Position numbers and translations under genes: made by a program. A model generated the notes under the pieces. It saw only the letters and a list, made by a program, of their open reading frames with translations, did no database searches and was not told where the DNA came from. DNA of 64,000 bases, from assembly GCA_016808115.1 (NCBI GenBank), contig JAEQBH010003943.1:124001-188000 (forward strand), written 5' to 3'. This stretch comes from Tetrastigma voinierianum (lineage: Eukaryota > Streptophyta > Magnoliopsida > Vitales > Vitaceae). Position 1 is the stretch's first letter. Each line of letters opens with the position of its first letter. This document shows, in pieces, positions 44,866 through 56,852 of this stretch.

Positions 44866-47155
44866 TGCTTCAAGCCATTAATCAAATCCATTTATCAAAA
44901 TGCATTTCATTAATGGCATTTTGGTTCATCAAATCTTTAAGGCGATTTCAAGTTAGGGTAAATATAAACATTTACAAATTCAATGCAAGTTCTTTACAAA
45001 ATATGCATTTGACCAAAAATAGCATTTATATGGGTTTACAATATAATATCCAAATCATATTCAGATATAGTACAAAAATAATTTGAAGTTGAACTCTTTG
45101 TTTACAAAACAGTATCATGCTAAAATGATGAGGATGCAAATGTGACGGAGCATACTCATAAATCTTTCTCTATGAGCTCTGACAGCTCCTCGATCCTTGC
45201 CTTTTCGTTTCCTATTTCAGATCGATACTGCATAGATAACACTACACACTAAGCATTTTCATATGTTTATTAGTTCTATACAATTCCATTCTTGTTTAGT
45301 TTAGGGTCAAATCATGCGATTTTACTATTAAAACTTTCAAATCTTTTGAATGATCAATGTCAATATAATCCATATACTATTTCATATACAATCGATTATG
45401 GATTAATTGATCATTCAAATATACACTCATGAAATAAATGTTTATTTTAAATAATACATTTCATCATGCTCTTTTCATTTCAATTTGCAATCATGCTTTT
45501 TTAATACCAATAGTAACAATCTCAAAATCAATTAAGTTCTGCCATAATGAATTTAATAGCACTTCTATATTTTCGATATACAGGATATCGGAATCACCGG
45601 CACGATTTAAAGCTAGGCTAACGAGACGATATAAAACATTTGTTTTATAATACGAGTTTAGTTCTTTGAGAACAACTGACCAGATCAGTAAAATCAATTC
45701 ATGAACACTACCGATGTCTCACTGGGCTGCTAATCGGAGTGACACATCAATACGTTTGTTCGTAGTACTGCTAATTTGACCCTTATTGGTATACCAATCT
45801 ATCCTTAATGCGAATTAAATGGTTAACATTCTATTAAGGGCGTTCAAATCTTTTATAGCAAAATACAGTACAATATGTACATTTGTATAAACAGTTCATT
45901 TTCAATACTCATGCAATTTTCATATGCAGACATTTCACAATCAATTGCCTCAAATCAATTAAAACCGTCAATTATGCTTTTCTTATACATTTAGAGCAAA
46001 CATTTTAAATCTTGAAACAGAATAGAGAAGGTAGACAATAATCTATCTCTTTCTTTTTCCTTATCGATCGATCTGATCCTGGGATTCAGGTGATCTCATA
46101 TTTTAACAAATCACATCATTTAGTAAACTATGCTTTACTCACACTTATGAGCATTGAAATTGTGGTTTTTTCATTTAGTTTTATCATATTTTGAACCCCG
46201 TTAATTTATTAGGGTCCTTAAACTATCGGTGTACAAAAACTAGACTTTCGGAATAAAAATCCAAAATTTTGCCCTCTGTGAACAATAGCTACGCCGCGGT
46301 GTAAGCCTTTGCTACGGCGTAGCACTGCTACACCGTGGCGTTCCTGAGGGGTGCCATTTTGGCACCTCGGCCTCGCCACGGCAAGGTATCCCACGCCTTG
46401 GGGTAGGTCTACGCCGCGGCGTGGGTTCCCTACGTTGCAGCGTAGGAGCCCGTTTTTGCCCAGATTTTCCAATTTTCCTCCTTTTTGCGATTTCCTCCAT
46501 AAATCCTCAAAATCTCAAAAAAAAACATGGGAATCACTTCCAATAACATCCTAATATCATCATAAACCAACCATGAGCAAAACCCATGGATGGATTAAGT
46601 TTAAACCCCGAACATCAATCTGACTTTCTAGGGTTTAGGTTCATACCTTGAATCTCTTAGAACCCTTTGCCCTAGCTTCCTTCTTCCTCCTCGATCACTT
46701 GGAAACCAGAAATGGGGATGATCTCCCACCAAAGTCACTTCTTCTTGCAAAACCCTAGCTTTTCTCCCACACTTTCTCTCAAAACCGTTTTTGCTCAAAT
46801 GAGCATTCTAAGACCAAATGTGGTCTAATATCACTTATTCATTATAAGGCCATATTTGGCTTCCTCATTAAATCCCATTTTCCATTTTTTCTCACTTAAA
46901 ACACTAGTCTCCTTATTTGCACATTCATATCATTTATTTCACATTAGCATTTAAACATCATTTTACCCTTAGGTCATATTTTACAATTTTCCAATTGCCT
47001 TTTCGTAGGTTTATTTAGGGTTGATCAGTTCTCATTTAACATATAATCATTTAATGAATATTTATTTAACAATTCCCAGAAAAATACTAAGTTTGGCTCT
47101 AATTCATACGAATATATAATAAAATTGATATAAAATTCTAGGGTATTTTGAGATA
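44866..47155 (-). repeat. LTR insertion (minus-oriented, probable solo LTR) inside Tekay gag
   Basis: About 2.3 kb without coding domains interrupts gag. On the minus strand the order resembles a gypsy LTR: AT-rich start, a CCTTATAATG TATA-like element at about 46840, a GA-rich leader (GGAAGAAGGAAG around 46675), an ATG-containing leader, then the palindrome cluster 46289-46446, then AT-rich sequence to the end. Exact termini and duplication could not be fixed. It is not obviously related to the Tekay LTR. Confidence 0.55.
46289..46446. repeat. Cluster of CTACGCCGCGGCGTAG-type palindromes
   Basis: Six related self-complementary units: CTACGCCGCGGTGTA (46289), GCTACGGCGTAGC (46311), CTACACCGTGGCGT (46328), CACGCCTTGGGGTAG (46392), CTACGCCGCGGCGTGG (46409) and CTACGTTGCAGCGTAGG (46430), spaced about 17-22 bp apart apart from one gap. 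Several C-to-T or G-to-A variants keep symmetry on only one side. Confidence 0.85.
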
Positions 47156-47480
47156 TTCTGATGAGGAATTGTCCATTAGGGAGCAAGATTGTGGAACCTG
47201 TACGAGATATGGACTCTCTGGTTAGGAAAGCTATGGCCATAGAAGGAGAGATAGATGATGCCAAGAGTATTCAAGATGCGGGTACTAGTAGAAGAAAGGA
47301 GGGTCAACCTTCTTCAAGCTCGGGAAAGCGACGTGGACACATTTCCCAGGGATTACGAGGATAGGGCCCGCATTATCGGTGGGCGAGGCGGAACGAGCTA
47401 AGCAGGTGGATGACTTGTTTCTTTAAGTGCGGAACATATGAGGAGGGATTGCCCATAGAAGCAAGGATCCTAGGGTTTTG
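47156..47480 (+). pseudogene. Tekay gag, C-terminal part
   Basis: The frame 47161-47364 reads VEPVRDMDSLVRKAMAIEGE, IDDAKSIQDAGTSRRKEGQP and SSSSGKRRGH, then near 47415-47455 a degraded CCHC zinc knuckle (CFKCGTYEEGLPIE for the family CF.CHQPGH.RRDCP). The zinc residues are partly lost. Confidence 0.75.
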
Positions 47481-48250
47481 GGACGCCACAATCCCAACCA
47501 TCAATGGGGCAGGCACGGACACAGTTTGTTCCTCCTTACCCCAATACAAGCCGGAGGCAGAGTATCGGGCTCGGTCTTGCACAAAGTGACTTTGCGGGGC
47601 GGGCGGAGGGTGGAGGCATCGGGTCGGGGCCGGAGGGTCGGGGGCCTGGGCCGGCACTTCCCAGGACAGGGCGTGTGCGCCATAGCACCGCGGCGAGCTG
47701 GGATCGGTCGGTTATCCGAGTATGTTTTGTAATCACGCTGTAGAGCGGGGATATTATTTGACTCTAGTGTATCACATTCATTCGTTCTTTCCTCATGTGT
47801 GTGGAAAGAGTTGGGCTTAGAGGTTGAGACCTTGGAAATTCGTTTGTATGAGGTTCTCCTCTCGGGACAGGGTGAGTGTCTTGTGATATGTCGGAATTGT
47901 GAGTTAGAGATCTTGAGTTCTCTTTCACCGGTGGACTGGGGTTATGGATATATCCGAGTTTAATGTTACTCTCGGCATGGACTAGTTGACGGCACACCGA
48001 GTCATCATCGATTACGATCGTAGGCGAGTCACTACCTACACACGGGGATGAAGTCTGTGTTGTGTTTCAAGGGGATAAGCATGGTGCTTTACCCCGAGCT
48101 ATATTATGACTCGGATGGCGCGGATAGTGGGGGTTGGCTGGCGAGCCTTGCAGAGTGAAGGATGAGGTGGCAGGGATGTGAGTCTACCTCGGGTGGTCTG
48201 AGTCACGGATGTTTTTTTTTGGATGAGCCTGCAGGGTTACCTCAGTAGGA
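47481..48250 (+). pseudogene. Tekay Gly/Gln-rich linker and protease
   Basis: GQARTQFVPPYP (about 47504) and a Gly/Arg-rich linker precede the protease; the DSGASHSFI-type active-site segment is not readable. The later part survives: SEFNV-T-LGMD.LTAHRVIIDYDRRRVT-like codons (about 47955-48035). Decayed. Confidence 0.6.
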
Positions 48251-49140
48251 TGTAGACTTGGAGGGATGTAGACTTTTGCATTGAGCTACACCCTGGTACG
48301 TTGCCCATTTCTATGACTCCACATAGGATGGCGCCGGTTGAGTTGCATGAACTCAAGGTCCAGATACATGAATTATTAGATAGGGGTTTCATTCAAACCG
48401 AGCACTTCACCTTGGGGCGCTCCGATTCTGTTTGCGAAAAAAAAGGATAAGACCCTTTGACTATGTATTGACTACCGACAATTGAACAAGGTTACGATCA
48501 AGAATCTGTATCCCTTACCAAAGGATTGATGATCTGTTTGATCAGTTGAGAGAGGCGCGAGTCTACTCTAAGATAGACCTTCGCACCGGTTATTATCAGT
48601 TGAGAGTTAGGGATGCAAACATCCCTAAAACAGCATTCAGGACGCAGTATGAGCACTTCAAGTTCATAGTGATGCCTTTTGGGTTGACAAATGCGCCAGT
48701 GGCATTCATGGACCTCATGCATAAGGTGTTCCAACCCTATCTAGACTAGTTTTTGGTGGTCTTTGTTGATGACATCTTGATCTACTCCCAATCGGAGTAG
48801 GAGCATGAGGATCACTTGAGGATTGTTCCCCAGGCCCTCAGAGAACATCAGTTATATGCGAAGTCTAGTAAGTGCGAGATTTTTGGGACATGTAGTATAA
48901 GCTTTGGGTGTCTCAGTGGACCCAGAGAAGGTCGAGGTAGTTATGAGTAGGGAGATACCGAAGTCATTCTTCGAGATATGCAGTTTCTTGGGATTGGCAG
49001 GGTATTACAGAAGGTTCATTGAGGACTTCTCCCGACTAGCTGCACATATGACGAGGTTGACCCGGAAGGGGGTCAAGTTTGAGTGGGATGACTTGTGTGA
49101 GCGAGCATTCCAAGAATTGAAAAGAAGGTAGACTTCAGCT
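48251..49140 (+). pseudogene. Tekay reverse transcriptase
   Basis: Well recognisable on plus: DVDFCIELHPGT (about 48268-48300), ISMTPHRMAPVELHELKVQI, LCIDYR-like codons near 48460, then 48546-48749 with REARVYSKIDLRTGYYQLRV and MPFGLTNAPVAFMDLMHKVF. The catalytic FVDD box is intact at 48762-48773, but an in-frame TAG sits at 48748-48750 and another at 48798-48800, both explicable by C-to-T change. GVSVDPEKVEVVMSREIPKS and FLGLAGYYRRFIEDFSRLAA follow. Confidence 0.88.
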
Positions 49141-49530
49141 CCTATTCTGATAGTCCTAGAAAGGGGACCGATGTACCACGGTGTACGGTGACTCTTCGAA
49201 TGACGAACTGGGATGTGTTTTGATGCAGTTCGAGAGGGTTGTGGCTTATGGTTCTAGGCAATTTGAGAAGAACCGAAATTACCCCACGCGCCGAGTATGG
49301 AGTTGGCGATTATAGTATTTGCCTTAAATATTTGGCGCCACTATCTATACGGTGAACAGTTTGAGGTGTTTTCAGACCATAAAAGTTTGAAGCGCCATCT
49401 TCCTGCAATGGGACACTCAATATGAGCGTAGATGGATGGAGTATCTAGAGGATTATGACTTCACTTTGCTTTACCATCCGGGTAAGGCAAATGTGGTGGT
49501 TGATGCACTCAGTTAGAAGTCCGCGAAGTG
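49141..49530 (+). pseudogene. Tekay RNase H
   Basis: Reads VVAYGSRQFEKNRNYP (about 49240-49285), YGEQFEVFSDHKSLK-like codons (about 49350-49395), RRWMEYLEDYDFTLLYHPGK (about 49425-49485) and ANVVVDALS ending at a TAG where the family has RK. Small indels disrupt the frame. Confidence 0.75.
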
Positions 49531-49971
49531 CTGGTCGATTATAGCTTCGGGAGTGGCGAGTGCTCAAATCTTATGCGGATGGTTGGGGCTCTGATGCGGT
49601 GATTAGGCTTAGGGAGATATAGGGAGTTTGGTGGCTATGTCTTCCCTATTGAGCAGAGTGATTGAGTCCCAAGGACAGGACACAGAGTTGGTGTCCATTA
49701 GGAACAGGGTACAATCCGGTACAAGTGATGAGGATTCATAAAGATGGCAGTCTTCGGTATAGGGGATGGGTTACGGTTCCCTAGTTGACATATTTTAGAG
49801 AGGAGATCCTTAAGGAGTTCCATTGCTCTTGGTTTGCAGTGCATCCATGTGGCACGAAGATGTATCATGATCTTCGTCGCCAGTATTATTGGAGCGGGAT
49901 GAAGAGACACGTTGGGGACTTTGTTCGACGGTGTCTCATATGCCAACGAGTAAAAGGCGAGCACGGGTGGC
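49531..49971 (+). pseudogene. Tekay integrase, N-terminal zinc domain
   Basis: The frame 49785-49965 reads REEILKEFHCSWFAVHPCGT, KMYHDLRRQYYWSGMKRHVG and DFVRRCLICQRVKGEH; the His/His/Cys/Cys residues of the zinc domain (H..H about 10 apart, CLIC) are all present. Coding stops at the solo LTR insertion that begins about 49972. Confidence 0.85.
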
Positions 49972-52073
49972 GAGAACGCTGAGCCGACAAAATCAATTTT
50001 CTCAAAATCGGTAAAATCGTAATTCCCGGTAAAATAGAAATTTTTAGATCTCGGATAAGCGGACTTCTCAGGTTGAAATCGTCTCACGAAATTTAGTTAC
50101 CACGTCGAATTTCGTTAGATTCCGAGGTGGTCGGGATTTCACGCTTTTCGAGACGTGGGGTGTCGGATGACTACCGCGCGAAAGATAAGAAGATCTTACG
50201 CTGGCACCTCAGGTGTGACACTTGGCGCAAAGGGATAAAACTCACATTAGCCACATGGGGGAAGTGATTCTGGCTCACATTGAGCCATGTAAGTATTGAT
50301 GTCACCAAAAGATGAATTATAAAATAAAGGAAAATGATGGAAAAGGAAGGCCCACCTGATTATGGTTTGAGGAAGGAGAGGAAATTGCAGTGTTTATTAT
50401 ACATACGTATAATGATTGAGGAGAAAGTACGAGGAGAAAAGAAAATGGAGAGAAATGAGGAGAAAATGAAAGGAAAATGAAGAGAAAGAAAAGAAAGAAA
50501 AGCAAAGAAAGTAAAGCAAAAGGAAGAGGCGTGGAGGAGAGAAAAGAAATGGGATGCGAGAGGCTTTGTTCTTCAATTTTAGAGAAGACGTTTTCCTTCT
50601 CTCTGGGTTATAGAGCGTCCGTAGTCAGTTAAGCGAAACAAGAAGGGAAGTGTTCTACACGGAGAGGACAACGCGTGGACTCCGGTTTTGGGAGTTTCTT
50701 CAGCTTCAAGAGGTAGGATATTTTTCTGCTCGGTTTATTTTTGCTTCAAAGGCTTTATAATGGTAGGGGTTGCTTATGGGAGGCCATGAGGAGGCCGTGG
50801 GTGGATTCAAGCCTTGGGACTAAGGGGTATGGATTTCATGACCGGTTGCATATTTGTGGGAGTTAGGGTTTACTAGAGCGAAAGTTTCTAGATGTTGTGA
50901 TTTGTTGATGAGATAACAATGCTTGGAACCGGATTGGTTCATGTTTGCTAAGGGGCCGTGAGGTACCCTGTTGAATGGTCCCAAGTTGGTGACCCGGTTG
51001 TGTGTTATGGCTTGCTTGAATAACATGCAGTGTGTGGAAATGTTATATTGATGCATGCTTTTTGATGTATTAATATGTTTTGCATGGAGGTAGATTATAT
51101 GTATAAATTATAATTTTCCATGGTTTGTAAATGTCTCATGTAGTGCTCATTCATGCATGTAACATGAGGAAAATGCATTGGCATTATGCATTTCATATGC
51201 AGTCACAGCATCAGCGTCGGGTTGGGTGTGGGTGCGAGTCTGGTTTATTCATCGATTATTTGGTGAGTGGGTCGTGAACTGGGAAAAATGGGACAAAGTC
51301 GAGGTAGAGATTCACGAGTGTGTAAATGATCAAAATGATAGAATTATTTTGGGCGGAGCAGGGTGGGGTCGATCCCCCCCAGGGTGAAAGTCCCACATAT
51401 TATTCACGGTTAGACATGAATCGACGATGTAAGTTCGTGAAATGTTGAAAGGCGTGCGGCGTCTACAGTGTAAACCGGAAATCCATGGCCCACAAAATAA
51501 GGAAAAGAAACAAAATCAGTTTTTGATAAAAATAGGGTGGAGGTTTTCAATGGTTTAGTCGAGATGTGTGTGTTTATTTAACGTTATGCATTCCCGGGTG
51601 TGAAGTCGGTTGGGACTCGGGTGGTGAGCATGAGGGTTGCATCTCATCGTAATAGACATTCATATAGAAATAATTGTATGAAATGTGATTGATTGGGCTA
51701 TATGCCATTGCATATGCATTTTAGGTGGGGAGTAACCCTTGTGGAGAATTTTCTCTTGGGCTTTGCTGCCAGTCGTGGGACCCCGTTTCGAGTGCAGGGG
51801 ACTATCAGGGGGACGGTGCGATAGAGGTACTTTTGAAGGAAGAAAGCCGGAAATGTGGCTTTAAGAAAATAGTGTGTAAATATGTTTTAAATCTTTTTTT
51901 GTAGAACAAACATGAAAACTATGAGAATATAGTTGATTATTTTAGTATATGAGTATGGATATAGGCCCCATGTGGCTATTTTACTGGATGTAATAGTCTC
52001 GTGATACGAGATGTAATAAATTCACGCGGAGTTGACGGGTGAAGTCACGGACCCCGGGTTTTGGGGTGTCACA
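49972..52073 (+). repeat. Tekay-like solo LTR inside the integrase gene
   Basis: 2.1 kb with no coding domains. It has the family's LTR blocks in order (TTTTTAGATCTCGGATAAG, purine-rich strand at 50390-50550, TTAGGTGGGGAGTAACCCTT at 51721, terminal TTTTGGGGTGTCACA). Near-matching pentamers GTGGC (49967-49971) and GAGGC (52074-52078) may be the target duplication. Integrase sequence resumes immediately after. It is diverged from the host element's LTRs, so it is a different subfamily. Confidence 0.75.
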
Positions 52074-52078
52074 GAGGC

Positions 52079-52690
52079 TACTCTAGCCATTAGAGGTAGT
52101 AGAATGGAAGTGGGAACATGTCACGATGGACTTTGTGACTGCTTGCCCGCGAGCGATATGGAAGCGTCTGATATGGGTGATAGTGGACCCGACTCACTAG
52201 TGAAGGCATTTTCTAGGTGATGCGGATGACCTTCACCTTTGGAAGTGCGGGTATATATATGAGAGATAGTCCGGTTACATAGAGTGCTAGTCTCTATTGT
52301 GTCGGATAGAGATCCCAGGTTTACAACTCACTTTTGGAAGAGTTTCCAAAGAGCCGTAGGTGCCTTGGTCGATGACCAAGTGTGCGTTCATCCCACGGAA
52401 GGATGGTCGGTTGGAACCATACAGGTGTTAGAGGACATGCTACGAGCATGCGTCCTGGATCTCAAGGGTAGCTGGGATGAGCACTTACCCTTGGTAGAGT
52501 TTGCCTACAACAACAGTTATCAGGTGAGTATACAGATGGCGCCCTATGAGGCACTGTATGGGAGACCGTGTCAATCCCCAGTTTGTTCGACAAAGATAGA
52601 AGATAGCTCCACCACAGGTCCAGATTTGATCAGAGACACCTTAGCGAAGGTGGATTTGATACGGAGACGTCTTCTCAAGGCTTAGAGCTG
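52079..52690 (+). pseudogene. Tekay integrase, catalytic core and C-terminal part
   Basis: Begins in mid-core (TLAI..S, then VGTCHDGLCDC where the family has VTMDFVT). The frame 52284-52685 keeps LVSIVSDRDPRFTTHFWKSF (second catalytic Asp), VLEDMLRACVLDLKGSWDEH, LPLVEFAYNNSYQVSIQMAP and YEALYGRPCQSPVC. At the place of the third catalytic residue the family reads GQSERT; here it is GWSVGT, so the Glu is lost. 133 codons remain open, but the enzyme would be inactive. Confidence 0.85.
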
Positions 52691-53227
52691 GCATAAGAGT
52701 TATGCTGACAGATGACATCGACCTTTAGAGTTTGGGGAATGTGACCCGTGTCTTCTGAAGATTTTCAAGAGGAGTGGTTGGGTTTAGCAGCGGAACCTTC
52801 TCCTTCGGGTTATTAGGTCCTTGAGACACTCGAGAAGGTGATGATTTCTCGGTGAAACGGCCACCCAATTTATCAGGTGTCCATGAAGTGTTCCTTGTCT
52901 CCATGCTTTGAAAGTACACTCCAGATCCAACTCATGTAGTGGATTGGGGAGAGCTGACAGTAGATACTGATGGGAATTTCGAGGATGGACCAGTGTGTAT
53001 TCTAGACAATCGAGAGTAGGTTTTGTGACGCAAGACCGTGAAGCTGGTAAATGTGTTATGGCGACACTGAGGAGTGGAGGAGGCAATGTGGGAACTAGAG
53101 GACATGATGCGAGCCACCTATCCCTTCCTATTTGAGGATGAAGGTACATTGTTTAGTCATTTGGTAATTAAATGAATGTCACATATGTATGGTTGCGTGT
53201 AGGAGAATTTCGGGACGGAATTCTTTT
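52691..53227 (+). pseudogene. Tekay integrase C-terminus with chromodomain remnant
   Basis: Pieces of the conserved tail can be read in several frames: VSMKCSLSPC (for VFHVSMLRKY), an SW..LWRHHGVEEATW-like stretch degraded near 53035-53085, and YP-LF-DEGT near 53120-53150. Chromodomains are known to guide chromoviruses to heterochromatin. Too broken to judge. Confidence 0.5.
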
Positions 53228-53240
53228 AAGGGGGAGAGAA
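53228..53240 (+). promoter_or_regulatory. Polypurine tract of the Tekay element
   Basis: AAGGGGGAGAGAA immediately precedes the LTR start TGTAAAACC, the standard plus-strand primer position. Confidence 0.85.
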
Positions 53241-55594
53241 TGTAAAACCTATGAAAATTTGAAAAATTCAAATTTTACAAAAAATGGCAAAACGGTAATT
53301 TACCGAAATAGTCTAAAAAAAGAAAGTGAGATTTTTCTAGATCTCGGATGACAAAATGAATCACATCGTTGGAATCATCTCGCAAAATCTAGCACCTTAG
53401 TTGAATTCCGAGACCATCGAAATTTCACATTTTTCGAGAAAACTAGGAAACGGAGTAGAGATGCCGAATGGCACCAAGGGAGGGTGACACATGGCATGCC
53501 AAGTGTCACACTCATAAGCTGCATGCGAGTAGGATGCTGAGGAGGAGGACATGTGGGGGGGGGGGCGTGATTCATCCCCCACCGATCAAAGATTTGAAAA
53601 AAAAAAGAAGGAAAAGAGAGAAAAGCCAAAGAAAGAGAGGGAGAGAGCACATGCATGGAGGAGGGAGGCTACCCAGATTTTGAGTTCGTAGGAGGAAGAA
53701 GGTGGTGGGTGGGCGGGTTAAGTGAAGGAAGAAAAGAAAAAAAAAAGAAAAAAGGAAAGTAAGAAAGAAAATCAAAAAGAAAAGAAAAGAGGAAGAAGAA
53801 GAAGAGAAGAGGAAGGGAACTGGACCAACGCCGTGCAATGGTCAGACCTGGACAAGCTCGGAATGGAACTGCGCTATAAGATGTAGGTGTCTTCCCTACC
53901 TTAGTTTTATTCTACGGCTAAGGGTCGCGTAATGGCCTACGAGTTTCGTCCGGTTTCGAGGCGAATTTGTATGTTGTGTGGTTTGTTTGTGATTATGGGA
54001 CGGTCATGGACCAAGTATATGAGTTCTCGGGACCACCGAGGCCGAGCCACTGACGTTAAGTGAGCAATCCCAGGCATAATGAAAACGAGGTGCTCAAATT
54101 TCCGCACACCACCCTTGGTCGAATGGCGCCAGCCGGATGGCCATAACCTTCAGATCCGAGACTCCGATTTGGCAATTCTTGGACTCTCACGACTCATGAA
54201 GTCTAAAATTTAATAAAATGAAGTGCTCAGCCAAAATGTGGGCTGAGCAGTGGGTTAGGTCACAGACAATTGAGAAAGGGTCAGTTCTAGTATCCGGAAC
54301 TTCTCTTTTCGGAATCGGGTTGTATCTGAAGTGCTTGGGGCTACGTATGGCTTGAGCAGAAAATTACGTGCTGAATTTTGTGTGATATTTACAAAAGTTG
54401 GAATTTCTAGACTAAGTCTAGATTTTTCTGAGGCCAAGTATGGTCAAACTTATGGCCGGAAATGGAAAATTTATGTGAAATGTTTTTATTATGTTCTTGG
54501 AGATTTAATAACATCTTCGAATATGCGTATGATATGTTAATATATGTGTATTTAAATGTATTAACATGAATGGATCATGAGATTGTATATGTTTACATGG
54601 TACTTGGCATGAAATGCGGCAGGTGAATGTTCCATGTAGGGTGCATCATACATGTAACATGAGAACATGCAGTGGCATTAACATTGTATATGCACAGGGA
54701 CATCGCATTATATTGGGTGTGTGTGCATGAGTATGGTCATCCATCATCATTATTGATGAATGGGTAGTGAGCTCGTACTTTGGACGACGTCCAATGGATG
54801 TCTCACGGTTTCAAGCATAAAAAGAAATATAAATAATGTGTTTTGGGCGGAAGCCCGAAGGAATTTGTTACCCCCTCGGGTGAAAAGCTTTGGAACATTG
54901 GTTAGGCAATTATCTATCGGTTAAAGCCCGTAAAAATGTCAAAAGGTGTAAGAGACCTGCGGTGTAATCCGAAAAGTATTGTTGCCCAAAGAGACACACT
55001 AGATTTTTACATTTATCACATAGACTTCGGGTTGTGTGATAGGAGTCGGGATTGACTCGGGATTGGTTGTCCATTGACACTTGCATTGGGTAATGGAGCC
55101 TGTGACGGCTAGGTACATGGGGCATGGTGAGTCGAGTCTCATTCATGGCATGTAGACATTCAGGTAGACATGTGTGTGTTTGTACTTGGATGTGTGTTTG
55201 TTGTGCAACCATTACATGTGCACTTAGGTGGGGAATAACCCTTGTAGGAGATTTTCACTACTAGGTTTGTTCACCCCTTTATGGGAATCTTTCTAAAAGT
55301 AAGTCCAAAGAAAGCACACTCTATATGATGAGAGCTCATATACTTTGTTTTTGTTTTGTTTTTTGCCTCTTATTATAATTTAGCAAAACAAACACAAAGA
55401 CCTGGGTATCAAAGGATCAGAAGAGACCAGATTATAGTCTATCATATATTTTTGTTTATTGTGACTGAAACATAAGAATTATTCTAAAAGAGATGAGAGA
55501 TAGAGGTGACATTTCCTAAAACCCATATCCATAAAGCTTTCACAATACTGTGTCAAACAGATCCTCTGGATTCATGCCACTTTATTTTATCTAA
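53241..55594 (+). repeat. 3' LTR of the Tekay element
   Basis: Starts TGTAAAACCTATG. It aligns with the 5' LTR through the whole length, although the last about 130 bp (55465-55594) are strongly diverged (the TTTGGGGCGTCA end is no longer visible). It is followed by CTCAG, the imperfect target duplication, and resumption of Copia integrase codons. Confidence 0.82.
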
Positions 55595-56852
55595 CTCAGA
55601 GACTGAAACAAATTATGACTTTAGAGGAGGTAAGAAATTCTACGACCTTCATTAATGATTTTTCTAGTTCACTGCAGTTTACTTCATGAAATAAAGATGA
55701 ATATTTGAAGTGTTCTTAAGTTATGTTTAAGTAAAAATCAACTTGATGTGAAAATCAAACGACAGATTCGCTTGACAGTGATCATAATGCATCCCTTTTA
55801 AATGATTATTGTAAAACAAGATAATCACACCTCCTTTATTCATCGAGCCCAAATATTTTACTGTGCAATAATAGACCTGAAGGAAGGATGAATTTCTGCT
55901 AAGTATGCTTCCAGTAATCTAATAATCTGCAAGAATGCTACTGTTTGTATGCTGTCATAAAAATAATTTACATAGAAAACATAAGGACACCCCAAGATGT
56001 CATGGGAGCGTCATGAACCTAACTTAAATATTTATGTAATTTCTGCACATATGTTTATACTCCATCCATATATATAGATCAAAGACTTTTGATTGCATGT
56101 TTATTGGGTATGCTAGTAATAGTGCGGTTTATAGAGATTTTTTTGTTTTTTGAAAAGTCGATGCTTGTATCACAACACTATTACTGGTATTTAAAATTTT
56201 AATCTTTAACACATTTTCCCACTTTCTCAAAAATTTCTCATACAACTTGCAATACAGATGATATAGAAAACCCACAGATGAGCATGTGCCTAACATTATG
56301 CATGATATAAGTCGAATATAATTGAGAAGGAGAGCAAGATGCAAGTTATATACTTCTTTAGATGATTTGGCAATGAATGGAATGAATCGCCTCATTCTCG
56401 CTTGATTTCTTCCTCTCGATGACATTTAAAAGTTAAGTCATTAAATAAGTTCGACTTCATTTTAAAGAACCAATGGAGCATGATTAATGAGCAAAACCTT
56501 ATTAGTTACAAGTGGATTTTCAAAATAAAATATTTGCTGATGGTTCCTATTGAAAATATAAAGCTAGGTTAGTAGCCAATGATTTTCACAAAACAAATGT
56601 TGACTATTTGATACATTTGCTTCGTTACTATGATTTCTTCCGATTTATTTTGATTGCTTTGGCTTCTATTCATAGACTTTTATCCATCAATGACAAAAAC
56701 AACTTAAATGGAGATTTAGAGGAAGAAATTTACATATTACAACCTAAAGCGTTTGATGATGGCATAAGTAAGAAATGCTTGTAAATTGAACAAGTCTCTA
56801 TATGGTTTAAAACAAGATTCAAACAAGGACATGAGAAATTGATAATGTTTTA
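55595..56852 (+). pseudogene. Copia integrase remnant and first part of RT
   Basis: Integrase resumes as RLKQIMT then RGGKKFY-like codons (about 55625-55650) and FTAVYFMK (about 55670). RT is readable at 56497-56852: YKWIFKIKY (family YKWVFKIK), a NIKARLVAKGF-type segment with stops, NGDLEEEIYILQP-like codons (about 56705-56745), and CKLNKSLYGLKQDSN (about 56780-56825). The sequence between (about 55700-56490) is AT-rich and mostly unreadable. It is cut at about 56853 by an inverted LTR. Confidence 0.72.

Larger units (their letters stand above)
41545..55594 (+). mobile_element. Ty3/gypsy Tekay/Del-type chromovirus with two internal LTR insertions
   Basis: Direct LTRs 41545-43760 and 53241-55594, PBS just after the first, PPT just before the second. 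Gag (split), protease, RT, RNase H, integrase (split) and a chromodomain-like tail are on the plus strand. Imperfect 5-bp duplication CTTAG/CTCAG (41540-41544 and 55595-55599). The host Copia integrase frame continues across it (LLELINAL to LKQ-like codons). Many C-to-T-type stops (CAG to TAG) and indels indicate long inactivity. Net of its two insertions (about 4.4 kb) it is about 9.7 kb. Confidence 0.9.
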
